Source: Brevibacillus fluminis (GTDB lineage: Bacteria > Bacillota > Bacilli > Brevibacillales > Brevibacillaceae). Taken from it: a DNA stretch of 64,000 bases. Numbering within the stretch: the stretch's first letter is position 1; each line of letters opens with the position of its first letter. The stretch lies in NCBI RefSeq assembly GCF_003710825.1, contig NZ_RHHQ01000028.1, positions 1 to 64,000 on the forward strand, read 5' to 3'. Of this stretch, positions 16,623-25,432 are shown piece by piece. A program made the translations under genes and the position numbers. Below the pieces are notes generated by a model. That model searched no databases. It had not been told where the DNA came from and saw nothing but the letters and a program-made list of their open reading frames with translations.

Positions 16623-17630
16623 ATTACAGTAACTATTAAGGACATCGCACAACTAGCCAACGTATCCATCGCAACAGTCTCCCGAGTCTTGAACAATTCC
16701 AAACCCGTTCGTCCGGAATTGCGGGAGCGAGTCATGAAGGTTGTGGAAGAGACGGGCTTTCAGCCTAATGCTGTCGCCAGAAGTTTGGTCAATAAGGAAA
16801 CCCGGATCATCGGGGTGATGATCCCCGACATTTCCAACAACTTTTACTCCAACCTGATCTATGGGATCGACAGCGTCATCAGTGAGTATGATTACAGCTT
16901 ATTTTTGGCCATCTCGGATGAAGTGGTGGAAAAAGAGCTGAAATTTTTGCGGCTGTTCAAGGAAAAGCAGCTGGATGGCGTGATCATGGCGAGCATTCAT
17001 TTTCTTGAAGGGCATTTTCAGCAGCTACAGGAAATTCAGGTGCCGCTGGTCGTGACGGGCCATGATCTACCTGGCTACAACATTCCTACAGTCAACATCA
17101 ACAATGTCCAGGCTTCCTACGATGCCACCGCCTATCTGATTGCGCAGGGGCATCAAAAGATCGCCTGCATTTCCGGCCCGTTGTGGGACCCGCCGTGCGG
17201 CCTCGATCGCTTGGGTGGGTATCGCAAGGCGATGCGGGCACACGGCCTCGACATTCATGACGGCTTCATGCAGGAAGGCGAGTTCACGGCCAAAAGCGGC
17301 TATGAAGCGATGCGGAAAATTTGGGAGGAGAGCATCCGGCCGACAGCGGTCTTCGTGGCGACCGACCTTATGGCTGTCGGCGTCCTCAATTTTCTCCATG
17401 ATCAAGGAGTCAGGGTGCCAGAAGATGTCTCGGTCATGGGCTTTGACGATTTGGAAATGGCATCGCTGACGCGTCCGATGCTGTCCACTGTGCACAATGA
17501 TCCGTACATGTACGGGCGGGCGGCGGCGGAGCAGATTTTAAAGCAGCTGCGCAACGAACCGGTGGAAAGGATGAGTATTGTCCCGCATGATCTTGTGATT
17601 CGGCAAAGCGTGTGTGTGATCGGGAAGTAA
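16623..17630 (+). CDS. LacI family sugar-responsive regulator with an apparent ATT start codon
   Basis: An ordinary start exists only at TTG 16689, which would remove most of the DNA-binding head. Reading upstream in frame gives the complete LacI helix-turn-helix VTIKDIAQLANVSIATVSRV. The first in-frame stop upstream (TGA) leaves only ATT codons as starts: ATT 16623 gives MTVTIKDIAQ, the family's usual N-terminus, and ATT 16635 would give MKDIAQ. The product of about 335 residues also has the full periplasmic-binding-protein-like effector domain (IIGVMIPDISNNFYSNLIYG, PTAVFVATDLMAVG). It likely represses the sugar genes downstream and itself. Confidence 0.88.
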   Translation: MTVTIKDIAQLANVSIATVSRVLNNSKPVRPELRERVMKVVEETGFQPNAVARSLVNKETRIIGVMIPDISNNFYSNLIYGIDSVISEYDYSLFLAISDEVVEKELKFLRLFKEKQLDGVIMASIHFLEGHFQQLQEIQVPLVVTGHDLPGYNIPTVNINNVQASYDATAYLIAQGHQKIACISGPLWDPPCGLDRLGGYRKAMRAHGLDIHDGFMQEGEFTAKSGYEAMRKIWEESIRPTAVFVATDLMAVGVLNFLHDQGVRVPEDVSVMGFDDLEMASLTRPMLSTVHNDPYMYGRAAAEQILKQLRNEPVERMSIVPHDLVIRQSVCVIGK

Positions 17631-17677
17631 GCATCCATTTTCATAAAAGCAGATCGAATGTGAGAGGGGGAAGCGTT

Positions 17678-18646
17678 TTGAAACTTGGCGTATTCACCGT
17701 CCTGTTTGCGGAAAAGCCGTTCGAGGAGATGCTTGACTATGTAAAGGCGGCCGAGCTGGAAGCGGTAGAAATCGGCACGGGAGGCTATCCTGGCGATGCG
17801 CATTGCAAGCCCGACGAGCTATTGGATCATCCCGAAAAGCTGCGCTCGTTCAAAAAGGCGGTGGAGGACCGTGGTCTGACGATCAGTGCGCTCAGCTGCC
17901 ACGGCAATCCACTCACACCGGACAAAGAGTTTGCCCAGTGTTCCCATGAGACCTTTGTCAAAACGGTTCAATTGGCACAGCGGCTGGAGGTTTCCGTGAT
18001 CAACTGCTTCTCCGGCACGGCGGGCGACCACGATGGTGCCAAATACCCTAGCTGGCCGGTGGCGCCCTGGCCCAACGAATATCGCGATGTGCTGACCTGG
18101 CAGTGGGAGAACAAGCTGATCCCGTATTGGAAAGAATGGGTGGATTACGCGGCGTCCCATCAGGTCAAGGTGGCGCTGGAGATGCATGGTGGGTTCCTGG
18201 TTCACACCCCGGGCACGCTGCTCAAGCTGCGCGAGGCAGTAGGCGAAAACATCGGGGCCAACTTTGATCCGAGCCACATGTGGTGGCAGGGGATCGACCC
18301 GGTGGCAGCGATCAAGATTTTGGGTAAGGAGAAGGCGCTGTTCCATTTCCATGCCAAAGACACGTATATCGACCAGGAAAAGGTGAACATGTACGGACTG
18401 ACCGACATGAATTCGTATGCGAATCTGCAGGAGCGCGCCTGGTACTTCCGTACGGTCGGATACGGGCACGATGCGAAAGACTGGGCTGACATGATGAGCG
18501 CGCTGCGCATGTACGGCTATGACGGGGCGATCAGCATCGAGCATGAAGATGCGCTCATGTCGATTGAGGAAGGATTCACGCGCGCGGTGGCCAACCTACA
18601 GCAGGTGATTTTGCGCGAGCCAATCAAAAATCTGTGGTGGGTGTAG
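17678..18646 (+). CDS. Sugar phosphate isomerase/epimerase family TIM-barrel protein
   Basis: The 322-residue protein belongs to the xylose-isomerase-like TIM barrels. It starts KLGVFTVLFAEKPFEEML and carries the expected metal-ligand strands: VALEMHGGF, FDPSHMWWQG, HFHAKDT and the terminal ISIEHEDA. Such proteins isomerise or epimerise sugars or inositol derivatives. TTG 17678 is placed 8 nt after GAGAGGGGG; the longer frame has no ribosome site. It is followed 10 nt later by an oxidoreductase and then an ABC sugar importer, so it is part of one catabolic unit for an unidentified sugar or polyol. Confidence 0.85.
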   Translation: MKLGVFTVLFAEKPFEEMLDYVKAAELEAVEIGTGGYPGDAHCKPDELLDHPEKLRSFKKAVEDRGLTISALSCHGNPLTPDKEFAQCSHETFVKTVQLAQRLEVSVINCFSGTAGDHDGAKYPSWPVAPWPNEYRDVLTWQWENKLIPYWKEWVDYAASHQVKVALEMHGGFLVHTPGTLLKLREAVGENIGANFDPSHMWWQGIDPVAAIKILGKEKALFHFHAKDTYIDQEKVNMYGLTDMNSYANLQERAWYFRTVGYGHDAKDWADMMSALRMYGYDGAISIEHEDALMSIEEGFTRAVANLQQVILREPIKNLWWV

Positions 18647-18656
18647 GAGGGAGAGC

Positions 18657-19715
18657 ATGACCGAGAAGCGGAAATGGAAAATCGGCATCATCGGTGCGGG
18701 AAGTATTTCCGAAGCACATTTGGAGGCGATGAAAGGAGAACCGCGGGCAGAAGTGATGGCGATCGCCGACATCTCGGAGGAGCAAGGGGCAAGTCGAGCG
18801 GAGCAGTATCGGATTCCGCAGGTGTTCACCGATTACGGGGATATGCTCAAGCTTGCGGACATCGATGCGGTCATCGTCTGCGTCCCCAACTACCTGCATA
18901 TTGAAGCGACCAAAAGCGCGCTTGCGGCCGGCAAGCATGTGCTGTGCGAAAAGCCGATGGCGATGAACGTCGCGCAAGCCGAGGAAATGATTGCGGCTGC
19001 CAAGCAGGCGGACAAAATCCTCATGGTGGCACAAAACAACCGGTTCCGCAGCGATACCCAATACGTGAAGCAAATGCTTGAAGAAGGCAAGCTGGGCGAT
19101 GTATACCATGCCAAGGCGGGCTGGGTCAGGCGCAATGGGATTCCCGGCTGGGGCAGCTGGTTTACGCGCAAGGACTTGGCGGGTGGAGGTCCTTTGATCG
19201 ATATCGGCGTGCATATGCTCGATGTCGCCTTGTGGCTCGTCGGACATCCGAAGCCGGTTTCAGTGCTCGGCCAGACCTATGCCCAATTCGGGCCTCACAA
19301 GCGCGGCTTGTCGGAGTGGGGCCGAAAGGATGAGAGCGGCTATTTTGATGTAGAAGATATGGCGGTGGCCATGATCACGTTTGAAAATGGCTTCACACTT
19401 ACGCTGGACGCAAGCTGGGCTTCTCACATCAAAGAGGAAAACGTTTTCCTTGACCTGTACGGAAAAGAGGGCGGTACCTCGCTTCGGCTGATGGATCAGC
19501 AATTCGCGTACCACCACGAGTTAAACGGCGCTACCGCCACCACTGAGATCCTGCCCAATCCAGTGAAGGAGCGGGTGCAGCTGTTCCGCAATTTCATCGA
19601 TTCCGTGGAAGGGACGGCGACGCCGCTGTGCACACCGGAGCAGGCGTTGTACATCAATCGGCTGATCGAGGCGATCTACCTTTCGGCGCAGACGGGAGAA
19701 GCGGTCCGATTGTGA
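18657..19715 (+). CDS. Gfo/Idh/MocA family NAD(P)-dependent oxidoreductase
   Basis: The 352-residue enzyme has an N-terminal dinucleotide site (IGIIGAGSISEAHLEAM) and the family's catalytic Lys motif CEKPMAMN near residue 97. The C-terminal mixed sheet has GGPLIDIGVHMLDVALWL, with the conserved Asp and His. These dehydrogenases oxidise sugars or inositols at a ring hydroxyl. TAGGAGGGAGAGC precedes the ATG. With the preceding isomerase-like gene it would convert the imported sugar to a keto form (inference from neighbours). Confidence 0.9.
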   Translation: MTEKRKWKIGIIGAGSISEAHLEAMKGEPRAEVMAIADISEEQGASRAEQYRIPQVFTDYGDMLKLADIDAVIVCVPNYLHIEATKSALAAGKHVLCEKPMAMNVAQAEEMIAAAKQADKILMVAQNNRFRSDTQYVKQMLEEGKLGDVYHAKAGWVRRNGIPGWGSWFTRKDLAGGGPLIDIGVHMLDVALWLVGHPKPVSVLGQTYAQFGPHKRGLSEWGRKDESGYFDVEDMAVAMITFENGFTLTLDASWASHIKEENVFLDLYGKEGGTSLRLMDQQFAYHHELNGATATTEILPNPVKERVQLFRNFIDSVEGTATPLCTPEQALYINRLIEAIYLSAQTGEAVRL

Positions 19716-19754
19716 GTATGGTTTCAGGGAAAGAAAACATAAGGGGGAAATGGA

Positions 19755-21104
19755 ATGAAAGTATTGAAAGGGCTTACATCGGTCGGGCTCAGCTTGTCGA
19801 TGGCAATCTCCTTGGCAGCATGTTCATCCACTCCACAGCAATCCGCACCCGCATCCACTCCGCAGCAGCCGGCAGCTCCCACAACAGAGGCACCGAAACC
19901 AGAACCCGCACAGCCGCAGCCTGCGGCGGAAAAAGTGAAGCTCGTCTATGCCCGTGGCAAAGACGTCACCGAATCAACGAAAAAGCTTGTCGAAGCTTTC
20001 CAGAATGCCCATCCCGACATTGAAGTCGAAATCCGCGAAACGCCTTCCGACACCGGCCAAAGCCACGACCAGTACGTCACCATGTTCAGCGCGCAATCAT
20101 CCGAAATCGATGTGTTCGACCTCGATGTTATCTGGCCCGCGGAGTTTGCCCAAGCGGGATATTTGCTCCCGCTCGACCGCCTGATCGAACAGGACGGGAT
20201 CGACACCGGCAAGTACATCAAAGGCGCTTTGGATGCGGGCAATTTCGGTGGCCAGCAGTGGACCATGCCCAAATTCATCGATGCCGGGCTGCTGTTTTAT
20301 CGCAAAGATTTGGTCAAGGAAGCGCCGAAAACGTGGGATGACCTCATCGCTCAAGCCAAGGCGACAAAAGGTAAAGACGGCACCAAGTTCGGCTATTTGA
20401 TGCAAGCTAAGCAATACGAAGGGCTTGTCTGCAACTTTGTCGAGTTCGCCGCTGCCTACGGCGGCAAAATTTTGGATGAGCAAGGCAATGTGGCGGTGAA
20501 CAACCCTGGCACGATCAAAGGCTTGAAAAAAATGATGGAGATCGTGAAGTCCGATATCGTGCCGAAAAATATTACGACATTTACAGAGACCGAATCCCAT
20601 ACTGCTTTTATTGAGGGACAATCGCCATTCATCCGAAACTGGCCGTACCAGTTCGCATTGGCGCAGGATCAAACCCAATCCAAAATCGTCGACAAGGTCG
20701 CGATCGCTCCGTTGCCTTCAGGCGATGTACGCTCAGCGGCGGCGCTCGGCGGCTGGATGGGTGGCATCAACAAATACACCAAGCATCCGAAAGAGGCATG
20801 GGAATTCCTCAAATTCATGACAGGTGCCGAAGGGCAAAAAATCTCCGCGGTGTCTGGCGGTCTGGCACCGACACTGCTGCCTGTGTACAGTGATACGGAT
20901 GTGCAGAAAGCGAGCCCGCTGTTTGCCAACCAAGATTTCGTCAATGGCGTCAGCGCTGCAGTTTCCCGCCCGACCAGCCCGATTTACCCGAAAATTTCCG
21001 AGGTGATCCAAATCGAGGTGTCCAAAGCGCTAGCTGGCCAGCAAACGGCCGAGCAAGCGGCGAAAAACATGGAAACCAAAATGAACGAGCTGATGAAAAA
21101 ATAA
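19755..21104 (+). CDS. ABC sugar transporter substrate-binding lipoprotein
   Basis: The 449-residue protein has a lipoprotein signal (LSMAISLAACSS, Cys near residue 23), a Pro/Ala/Gln linker and an extracellular solute-binding family 1 fold (KLVYARGKDVTESTKKLVEAF, VTMFSAQSSEIDVFDLDVIW, and a C-terminal half with AWEFLKFMTG). It binds a sugar or oligosaccharide outside the cell for the two permeases that follow. AGGGGGAAATGGA precedes the ATG. No ATPase gene is present, so a shared MsmK/MsmX-type ATPase encoded elsewhere is expected. Confidence 0.9.
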   Translation: MKVLKGLTSVGLSLSMAISLAACSSTPQQSAPASTPQQPAAPTTEAPKPEPAQPQPAAEKVKLVYARGKDVTESTKKLVEAFQNAHPDIEVEIRETPSDTGQSHDQYVTMFSAQSSEIDVFDLDVIWPAEFAQAGYLLPLDRLIEQDGIDTGKYIKGALDAGNFGGQQWTMPKFIDAGLLFYRKDLVKEAPKTWDDLIAQAKATKGKDGTKFGYLMQAKQYEGLVCNFVEFAAAYGGKILDEQGNVAVNNPGTIKGLKKMMEIVKSDIVPKNITTFTETESHTAFIEGQSPFIRNWPYQFALAQDQTQSKIVDKVAIAPLPSGDVRSAAALGGWMGGINKYTKHPKEAWEFLKFMTGAEGQKISAVSGGLAPTLLPVYSDTDVQKASPLFANQDFVNGVSAAVSRPTSPIYPKISEVIQIEVSKALAGQQTAEQAAKNMETKMNELMKK

Positions 21105-21131
21105 GGCAGGGCAGAAAGGTGTAGCCAAAAA

Positions 21132-21170
21132 AAGCCCTCAAGGAAAGCGACGCTAACATCCTTGGGGGCT
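21132..21170 (+). terminator. Intercistronic hairpin between binding protein and permeases
   Basis: AGCCC plus CAAGGA pairs with TCCTTG plus GGGCT around a 14-nt loop, with only a weak T tract. Such hairpins commonly raise the binding protein over the permeases by partial termination or message protection. Confidence 0.65.
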
Positions 21171-21208
21171 GCTCACTTTTCGAATGCAGGAAAGGAAGCT
21201 GGTGATGG

Positions 21209-22516
21209 ATGACCCGTGTGAAAAAAGGATCACTGTCGGAGAAGCAGATGGGCTATCTTCTGATTGCCCCGGCCTTGCTGATCATTCTCATCATCGCGAT
21301 TTGGCCTGTCGTACGTTCATTTTGGATCAGTCTACATGACATCAGGCTCAACGATCCGACCAAAACCGAGGTGCACAATGCTTACGGTCTGGACATGGAG
21401 CGGTACGTGAATTCGCTGCCGATTTTGCTGCGCAATCTGAACAAGGAAGCGAATGCCGCCGATGGCAGCGTCAAAGAAGAGCTGCTGGGACTTAAACAAC
21501 AGGCCGAGCAAATGAAGGCGTTGCTTGCGCAATCGGGCGAAATCGCCCAGCGTTACCAAGAGATTGACAAGCTGTTGCTCGATTTCAAGCCGGTGCCCAA
21601 TGAGCTCAAGTATGTCGCGCTGTCCGATGCCCAGACGCAGGCGCTCCGTGCGACACTGCAAGACATGGAAACGAAGCTTACGGAGATGGGCAAGCAGAAG
21701 CAGCTGGAAAAGCCGGAGGGAGTCATCGCGGTCGTCAAAGGGATCGCAGCTTCGGTCATTTCGCCCAACTATGTTGGTTTTGCTTACTATCAACAGTTTC
21801 TAGCGGACAGCCGTATGTGGGCGGCATTGTACAACACGCTTTTTTTCACGGTCGTATCCGTCGCCATCGAGCTGGTGCTGGGCCTTTGGATCGCGCTTTT
21901 GATCAACAAGCAGTTTTACGGGCGCGGTTTGGTACGTGCGACCGTTCTCATTCCTTGGGCAATCCCGACCGTCATTTCCGCCATGATGTGGAAATTTTTG
22001 TATGACGGACAGAATGGCATTGTGGCGTATCTGTTTGAACAGACTGGCTTGGTTGCAGATATGGGAATGCTGCTGACAACAAAAGCGGGAGCGATGTTCT
22101 CCGTGATTCTGGCGGACGTGTGGAAAACGACGCCGTTCATGGCCCTGCTGCTGTTCGCCGGATTGCAGACGATACCGCACAGCCTGTACGAAGCGGCTGA
22201 AGTCGATGGGGCAGGCAAGGTGCAGCAGTTTTTCCGGATCACGCTGCCGATGCTGAAGTCGACACTCCTGGTCTCCCTCTTGTTCCGCACACTGGATGCA
22301 TTTCGCGTGTTCGACTTGATCTATGCGCTGACGGGAGGCGGACCGGCGAACTCGACTGAGACGATTTCGATTTACGCGTACAAGACCATGTTTGCGCAAA
22401 TGAGCTTCGGCGAAGGGTCTGCGCTCGCCGTCATCGTCTTTTTGTGCGTAGCCTTGATTTCGATCGGATATATCAAAATCCTGGGCGCCGACCTGCTCGG
22501 TGAAGGCGGAAGATAG
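21209..22516 (+). CDS. ABC sugar transporter permease (MalF/UgpA type) with a large extracellular insertion
   Basis: The 435-residue permease is about 140 residues longer than usual UgpA-type permeases. Helix 1 spans roughly residues 15-38. A hydrophilic insertion of about 135 residues (50-185) follows, rich in heptad-like Leu/Gln/Glu (KEELLGLKQQAEQMKALLAQ), before the usual PNYVGFAYYQQFLAD and the five remaining helices. The EAA loop is EAAEVDGAGKVQQFFRITLP. The insertion sits where E. coli MalF has its P2 loop, which embraces the binding protein, and may have the same role. It pairs with the next gene. Confidence 0.88.
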   Translation: MTRVKKGSLSEKQMGYLLIAPALLIILIIAIWPVVRSFWISLHDIRLNDPTKTEVHNAYGLDMERYVNSLPILLRNLNKEANAADGSVKEELLGLKQQAEQMKALLAQSGEIAQRYQEIDKLLLDFKPVPNELKYVALSDAQTQALRATLQDMETKLTEMGKQKQLEKPEGVIAVVKGIAASVISPNYVGFAYYQQFLADSRMWAALYNTLFFTVVSVAIELVLGLWIALLINKQFYGRGLVRATVLIPWAIPTVISAMMWKFLYDGQNGIVAYLFEQTGLVADMGMLLTTKAGAMFSVILADVWKTTPFMALLLFAGLQTIPHSLYEAAEVDGAGKVQQFFRITLPMLKSTLLVSLLFRTLDAFRVFDLIYALTGGGPANSTETISIYAYKTMFAQMSFGEGSALAVIVFLCVALISIGYIKILGADLLGEGGR

Positions 22517-22526
22517 GGGGGAGAGC

Positions 22527-23351
22527 ATGCAGAAAAAAGCCGGACCGCTGTTCTATGTCTTTTTGGCACTGTTCATTTTCATTGTCATGTTTCCGTTTGT
22601 TTGGATTCTCCAGGCGGCTCTCAAGCCACCGAGCGAGCTGTTTGGGGACCATGCCTTCCGCCTCGTGCAATCTCCTTCCTTTGACAATTTTGTCCGTGTC
22701 TTTACGGAGCGTCCGTTTGCCCGTTATTTGTGGAACTCCACGGTGGTGGCGACACTTACCACGCTGTACTCCATCGTCATCGCGTCCGCTGCCGCTTATG
22801 CGATCGCCTGGCTCAACTTTCGTGGGAAAACGATCATTTTGGGGATCGTCCTGGCCGTCTCTATGTTCCCGCAAATCGCGACCATCTCGCCGATCTTCAT
22901 GTTCATGCAGTCGATGGGCCTCACAAACAGCTATCTCGGTTTGATCCTGCCGTATACGACATTCGCGCTGCCGCTTGCGATCTGGAATTTGACGATTTTT
23001 TTCCGCAAAATCCCGAGCGACTTGGGGGAAGCGGCAAAGGTCGATGGCGCGACAATTTGGCAAACGATGACTAAGGTGTTTTTTCCGCTCGCCATGCCAG
23101 GCGTTTTCACAACCACGATTCTGGTATTCATCGCGGCATGGAACGAATTTTTGTTTGCGCTGACGATCAATACGCAGGAAGCGATGAAGACGGTTCCAGT
23201 CGGTATCGTCATGTTTCAGGGACTTTACACGATCCCATGGGGCGAAATTTCAGCTGCGTCCATCATCGTCACGATTCCGCTTGTGATCATGGTGCTGATT
23301 TTCCAGCGGCGCATCATCTCAGGGCTGACATCGGGCGCGGTCAAGGAATAG
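22527..23351 (+). CDS. ABC sugar transporter permease (MalG/UgpE type)
   Basis: The 274-residue permease has six predicted membrane helices and the EAA loop EAAKVDGATIWQTMTKVFFP. It forms the second half of the importer channel with the preceding gene. ATG 22527 follows AGGGGGGAGAGC; the longer frame from GTG 22500 overlaps the upstream gene and lacks a ribosome site. A terminator ends the sugar operon directly afterwards. Confidence 0.9.
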   Translation: MQKKAGPLFYVFLALFIFIVMFPFVWILQAALKPPSELFGDHAFRLVQSPSFDNFVRVFTERPFARYLWNSTVVATLTTLYSIVIASAAAYAIAWLNFRGKTIILGIVLAVSMFPQIATISPIFMFMQSMGLTNSYLGLILPYTTFALPLAIWNLTIFFRKIPSDLGEAAKVDGATIWQTMTKVFFPLAMPGVFTTTILVFIAAWNEFLFALTINTQEAMKTVPVGIVMFQGLYTIPWGEISAASIIVTIPLVIMVLIFQRRIISGLTSGAVKE

Positions 23352-23353
23352 GC

Positions 23354-23382
23354 AAACCCTGCTGAAGCGAGCAGGGTTTTTC
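23354..23382 (+). terminator. Terminator of the sugar operon
   Basis: AAACCCTGCT and AGCAGGGTTT form a perfect 10-bp stem followed by Ts. Confidence 0.9.
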
Positions 23383-24243
23383 TTACTGAGCTAGCTGCCG
23401 CACGGGTGAAGGCGAAGGGGAGAGCGCCTTTTTTCGCGCTTCCAGCTTCTGCTCCGGGGACAGCTGCCGGTAATTGTACAAGGCGTACTCCCAGTCGCCG
23501 TACATCGGATTGGGCAGCACGATGAAGGAGTGGCCGAATTTTTCTTTCAACATGTCTACGGCCTTGCTGCGGTCTGCCATGCTGCGCCTATCGAAGATTT
23601 GCGCGAAATCGCTTAGATTGTCGCCCATCAAGAGCACGATGTGATGATCGCGCTCGATCTGCTGGCGTCGTAATTCTTTGGAGCTCTCCCCATTGGAGAG
23701 GAGCAGGTGGGATGCCCTCGCCTGCGGGAAGCCGGCAGCTTGCAGATTGCGGATGGTGCTGTCGGTCTGATCGACCGATCGATTGGATACGTAGTAGATG
23801 TCCACACCGCGCTTGTGCGCTTTGGTTAAAAAATCGACGGCGCCGGGAAGCGCTCTTGCTTGGGCAAGCTTGACCCACTCGTCCCAAGAGAGCGCCTCTG
23901 TGCCGCTGCCGTTTTCAAGCTGTGCGACGTTATACGGGCTGTTATCCAGCAGCGTTTCATCGATATCGACGATCACTGCCCGCTTTTTCGTGACGGATCG
24001 GTCGGCCAAGTCTTTCTCCAGCATCATGTCTGCAAGGGCGAATGCCTGGTAGTAAAGCGCGCGTGCTTCAGCGGAAGTTTGGAACCAGGTGTAGGCCATG
24101 ACCGATTGGTTCATCAGTTCGTCGGAAGGGTCCGGGCGGGCTGGAACCCTGGCATGAGGAGCATGTGCCGCGAGCAGCGGAGAGGGGATGAGCAGCAGAA
24201 ATGCGGCGAACAGCGCGATCACTGCGAATGGGCGGTTTCTCAA
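23383..24243 (-). CDS. Secreted HAD-superfamily acid phosphatase (class B/C, 5'-nucleotidase e(P4)-like)
   Basis: The 286-residue protein has a signal peptide (AVIALFAAFLLLIPSPLLA), then the phosphatase fold with VIVDIDETLLDN (nucleophile and acid Asp near 93 and 95), YYVSNRS and GDNLSDF. This is the HAD subfamily IIIB signature; enzymes of this type dephosphorylate nucleotides outside the cell. Unlike many relatives it has no lipobox Cys, so it should be released or wall-associated. The start is a TTG after GAGGT. A palindrome 43 nt upstream may regulate it. Confidence 0.85.
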   Translation of the reverse strand: MRNRPFAVIALFAAFLLLIPSPLLAAHAPHARVPARPDPSDELMNQSVMAYTWFQTSAEARALYYQAFALADMMLEKDLADRSVTKKRAVIVDIDETLLDNSPYNVAQLENGSGTEALSWDEWVKLAQARALPGAVDFLTKAHKRGVDIYYVSNRSVDQTDSTIRNLQAAGFPQARASHLLLSNGESSKELRRQQIERDHHIVLLMGDNLSDFAQIFDRRSMADRSKAVDMLKEKFGHSFIVLPNPMYGDWEYALYNYRQLSPEQKLEARKKALSPSPSPVRQLAQ

Positions 24244-24285
24244 CGGGCGATTACCTCACTTTTTGTTCGTGTTGGTTGTCATGAC

Positions 24286-24301
24286 GCATCATGCGTGATG
24301 C
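24286..24301. promoter_or_regulatory. Possible operator GCATCATGCGTGATGC
   Basis: 6-bp arms around TGCG, upstream of the phosphatase start. An overlapping ACGCA/TGCGT repeat extends the symmetry. No regulator is assigned. Confidence 0.35.
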
Positions 24302-24377
24302 ATTACTAGCGTGCGTCTCTTTTTCCTGATCCATCCATTTTTTCGACACATGTTCTTCATCCGGTTTTTGCGAATAG

Positions 24378-24410
24378 AAAAAACCACCAGCTTTTTTCAC
24401 TGGTGGCTTT
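24378..24410 (-). terminator. Terminator of thiT
   Basis: On the minus strand CCACCAG and CTGGTGG form a stem followed by six Ts, just after the thiT stop codon. Confidence 0.85.
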
Positions 24411-24414
24411 ACGC

Positions 24415-24966
24415 TTATGAGGTGTAGGAGCGGGCCAACAAAATTTGCTGCGGTGCTTTTTTGGCAAGCAGTGTAAGCACGATTCCGGTAATGATGAACT
24501 CTGGAACCAGGTACGACAAATTGTACAGCGCGGAATACGTGGCGACCGGCATTCCTTCCGGTGCGTAGGAGCCGAACCAGACAATCCCTGAAGTGAAGTG
24601 GCAGAGGAAGCGGATGGCGATTCCGGCAAACAGAAACGACCAGACTTTTCCTAATTGCGGCACGCCCGTAGCAGGACGTGCGAATCCGACGAGTCCGATG
24701 GCAGTGTAGGCGATCGGATAATCGAGCAGCAGCTGGACTGGATGCACAACATAGCCGCCGATCAGGTGATCGAGCTCGCCGACGAGAAAGCCGGTGATCA
24801 GTCCCGGCACCACGCCTCGGCGTAGGGCGATGATGGCGATCGGCAGCATGATGAGCGAGATGGAGCCGCCCTGTGGCATTTGAAACAGCTTGATCATTCC
24901 GAGAATATAGGCAAGAGCAGCCATGATGGCAATTTCCGTCATAATGGTGAGGCGTTTCGTGTTCAT
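24415..24966 (-). CDS. thiT: ThiT, thiamine-specific S component of an ECF transporter
   Basis: The 183-residue protein has six hydrophobic segments. It begins with the ThiT pattern TEIAIMAALAYILGMIKLFQ and has the PQGGSISLIMLPI substrate loop and GYVVHPVQLLLDYPIAY, which contributes to the thiamine pocket in the family. It takes up thiamine together with the shared EcfAA'T module encoded elsewhere. It is preceded by a TPP riboswitch and a terminator, so thiamine pyrophosphate should shut off its transcription; that genetic context independently confirms the assignment. Confidence 0.95.
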   Translation of the reverse strand: MNTKRLTIMTEIAIMAALAYILGMIKLFQMPQGGSISLIMLPIAIIALRRGVVPGLITGFLVGELDHLIGGYVVHPVQLLLDYPIAYTAIGLVGFARPATGVPQLGKVWSFLFAGIAIRFLCHFTSGIVWFGSYAPEGMPVATYSALYNLSYLVPEFIITGIVLTLLAKKAPQQILLARSYTS

Positions 24967-25120
24967 TTTGTTCCCTCCGTTTTATGAATTCATCGATTTA
25001 CAAAAACAACTGACAACGAAAACATACTTCCCCCTTTCAGCATCGGACTGACGGCGGAAGCGGTGGGAAAACAAAAATGAGTGCGTACGGTAGCAAGCGT
25101 CCATCGTGCGTTTAGACAGC

Positions 25121-25150
25121 AAAAAAACCGCTGTGCAAGCAACGGTTTTA
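25121..25150 (-). terminator. Riboswitch-controlled terminator upstream of thiT
   Basis: On the minus strand AAACCG and CGGTTT form a stem with a run of seven Ts, between the TPP aptamer and thiT. It is the likely expression platform. Confidence 0.75.
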
Positions 25151-25187
25151 CTATACAGATGAACATCACACAAGAGTGACTCCATAT

Positions 25188-25277
25188 TATTCCCTCCGCC
25201 GGCATTATCCAGATCAGGTCAAACGGTCGACAGCAGCGCATAGCTGTCCTCTCAGCCTGGTTCCCCAAGCTCCCGCA
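25188..25277 (-). ncRNA. TPP riboswitch (THI element)
   Basis: On the minus strand the conserved blocks occur in order: GGGAGC, then GGCTGAGAGGA, then ACCTGATCTGGATAATGCC and GGCGGAGGGA. This is the classical thiamine pyrophosphate aptamer. It controls thiT through the terminator at 25121. A TTGACA at 25324-25319 upstream probably belongs to its promoter. Confidence 0.95.
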
Positions 25278-25432
25278 TATTCAATTTTACATATTTATGG
25301 TAGCAAATATGTCTAGGTTGTCAAGGGAAAAGCGGGCTCGAACTGTTTTTGTGTACCCCCGGTATTCGTCCAATCCACAGCATTTGTCCCGTCATACACT
25401 TATCATGACCATAGACGAAGGAGTGGATTGCT

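Noticed and set aside
24990..25268. Minus-strand open frame upstream of thiT
   Set aside because: It runs through the TPP riboswitch and its terminator, which explain the sequence.
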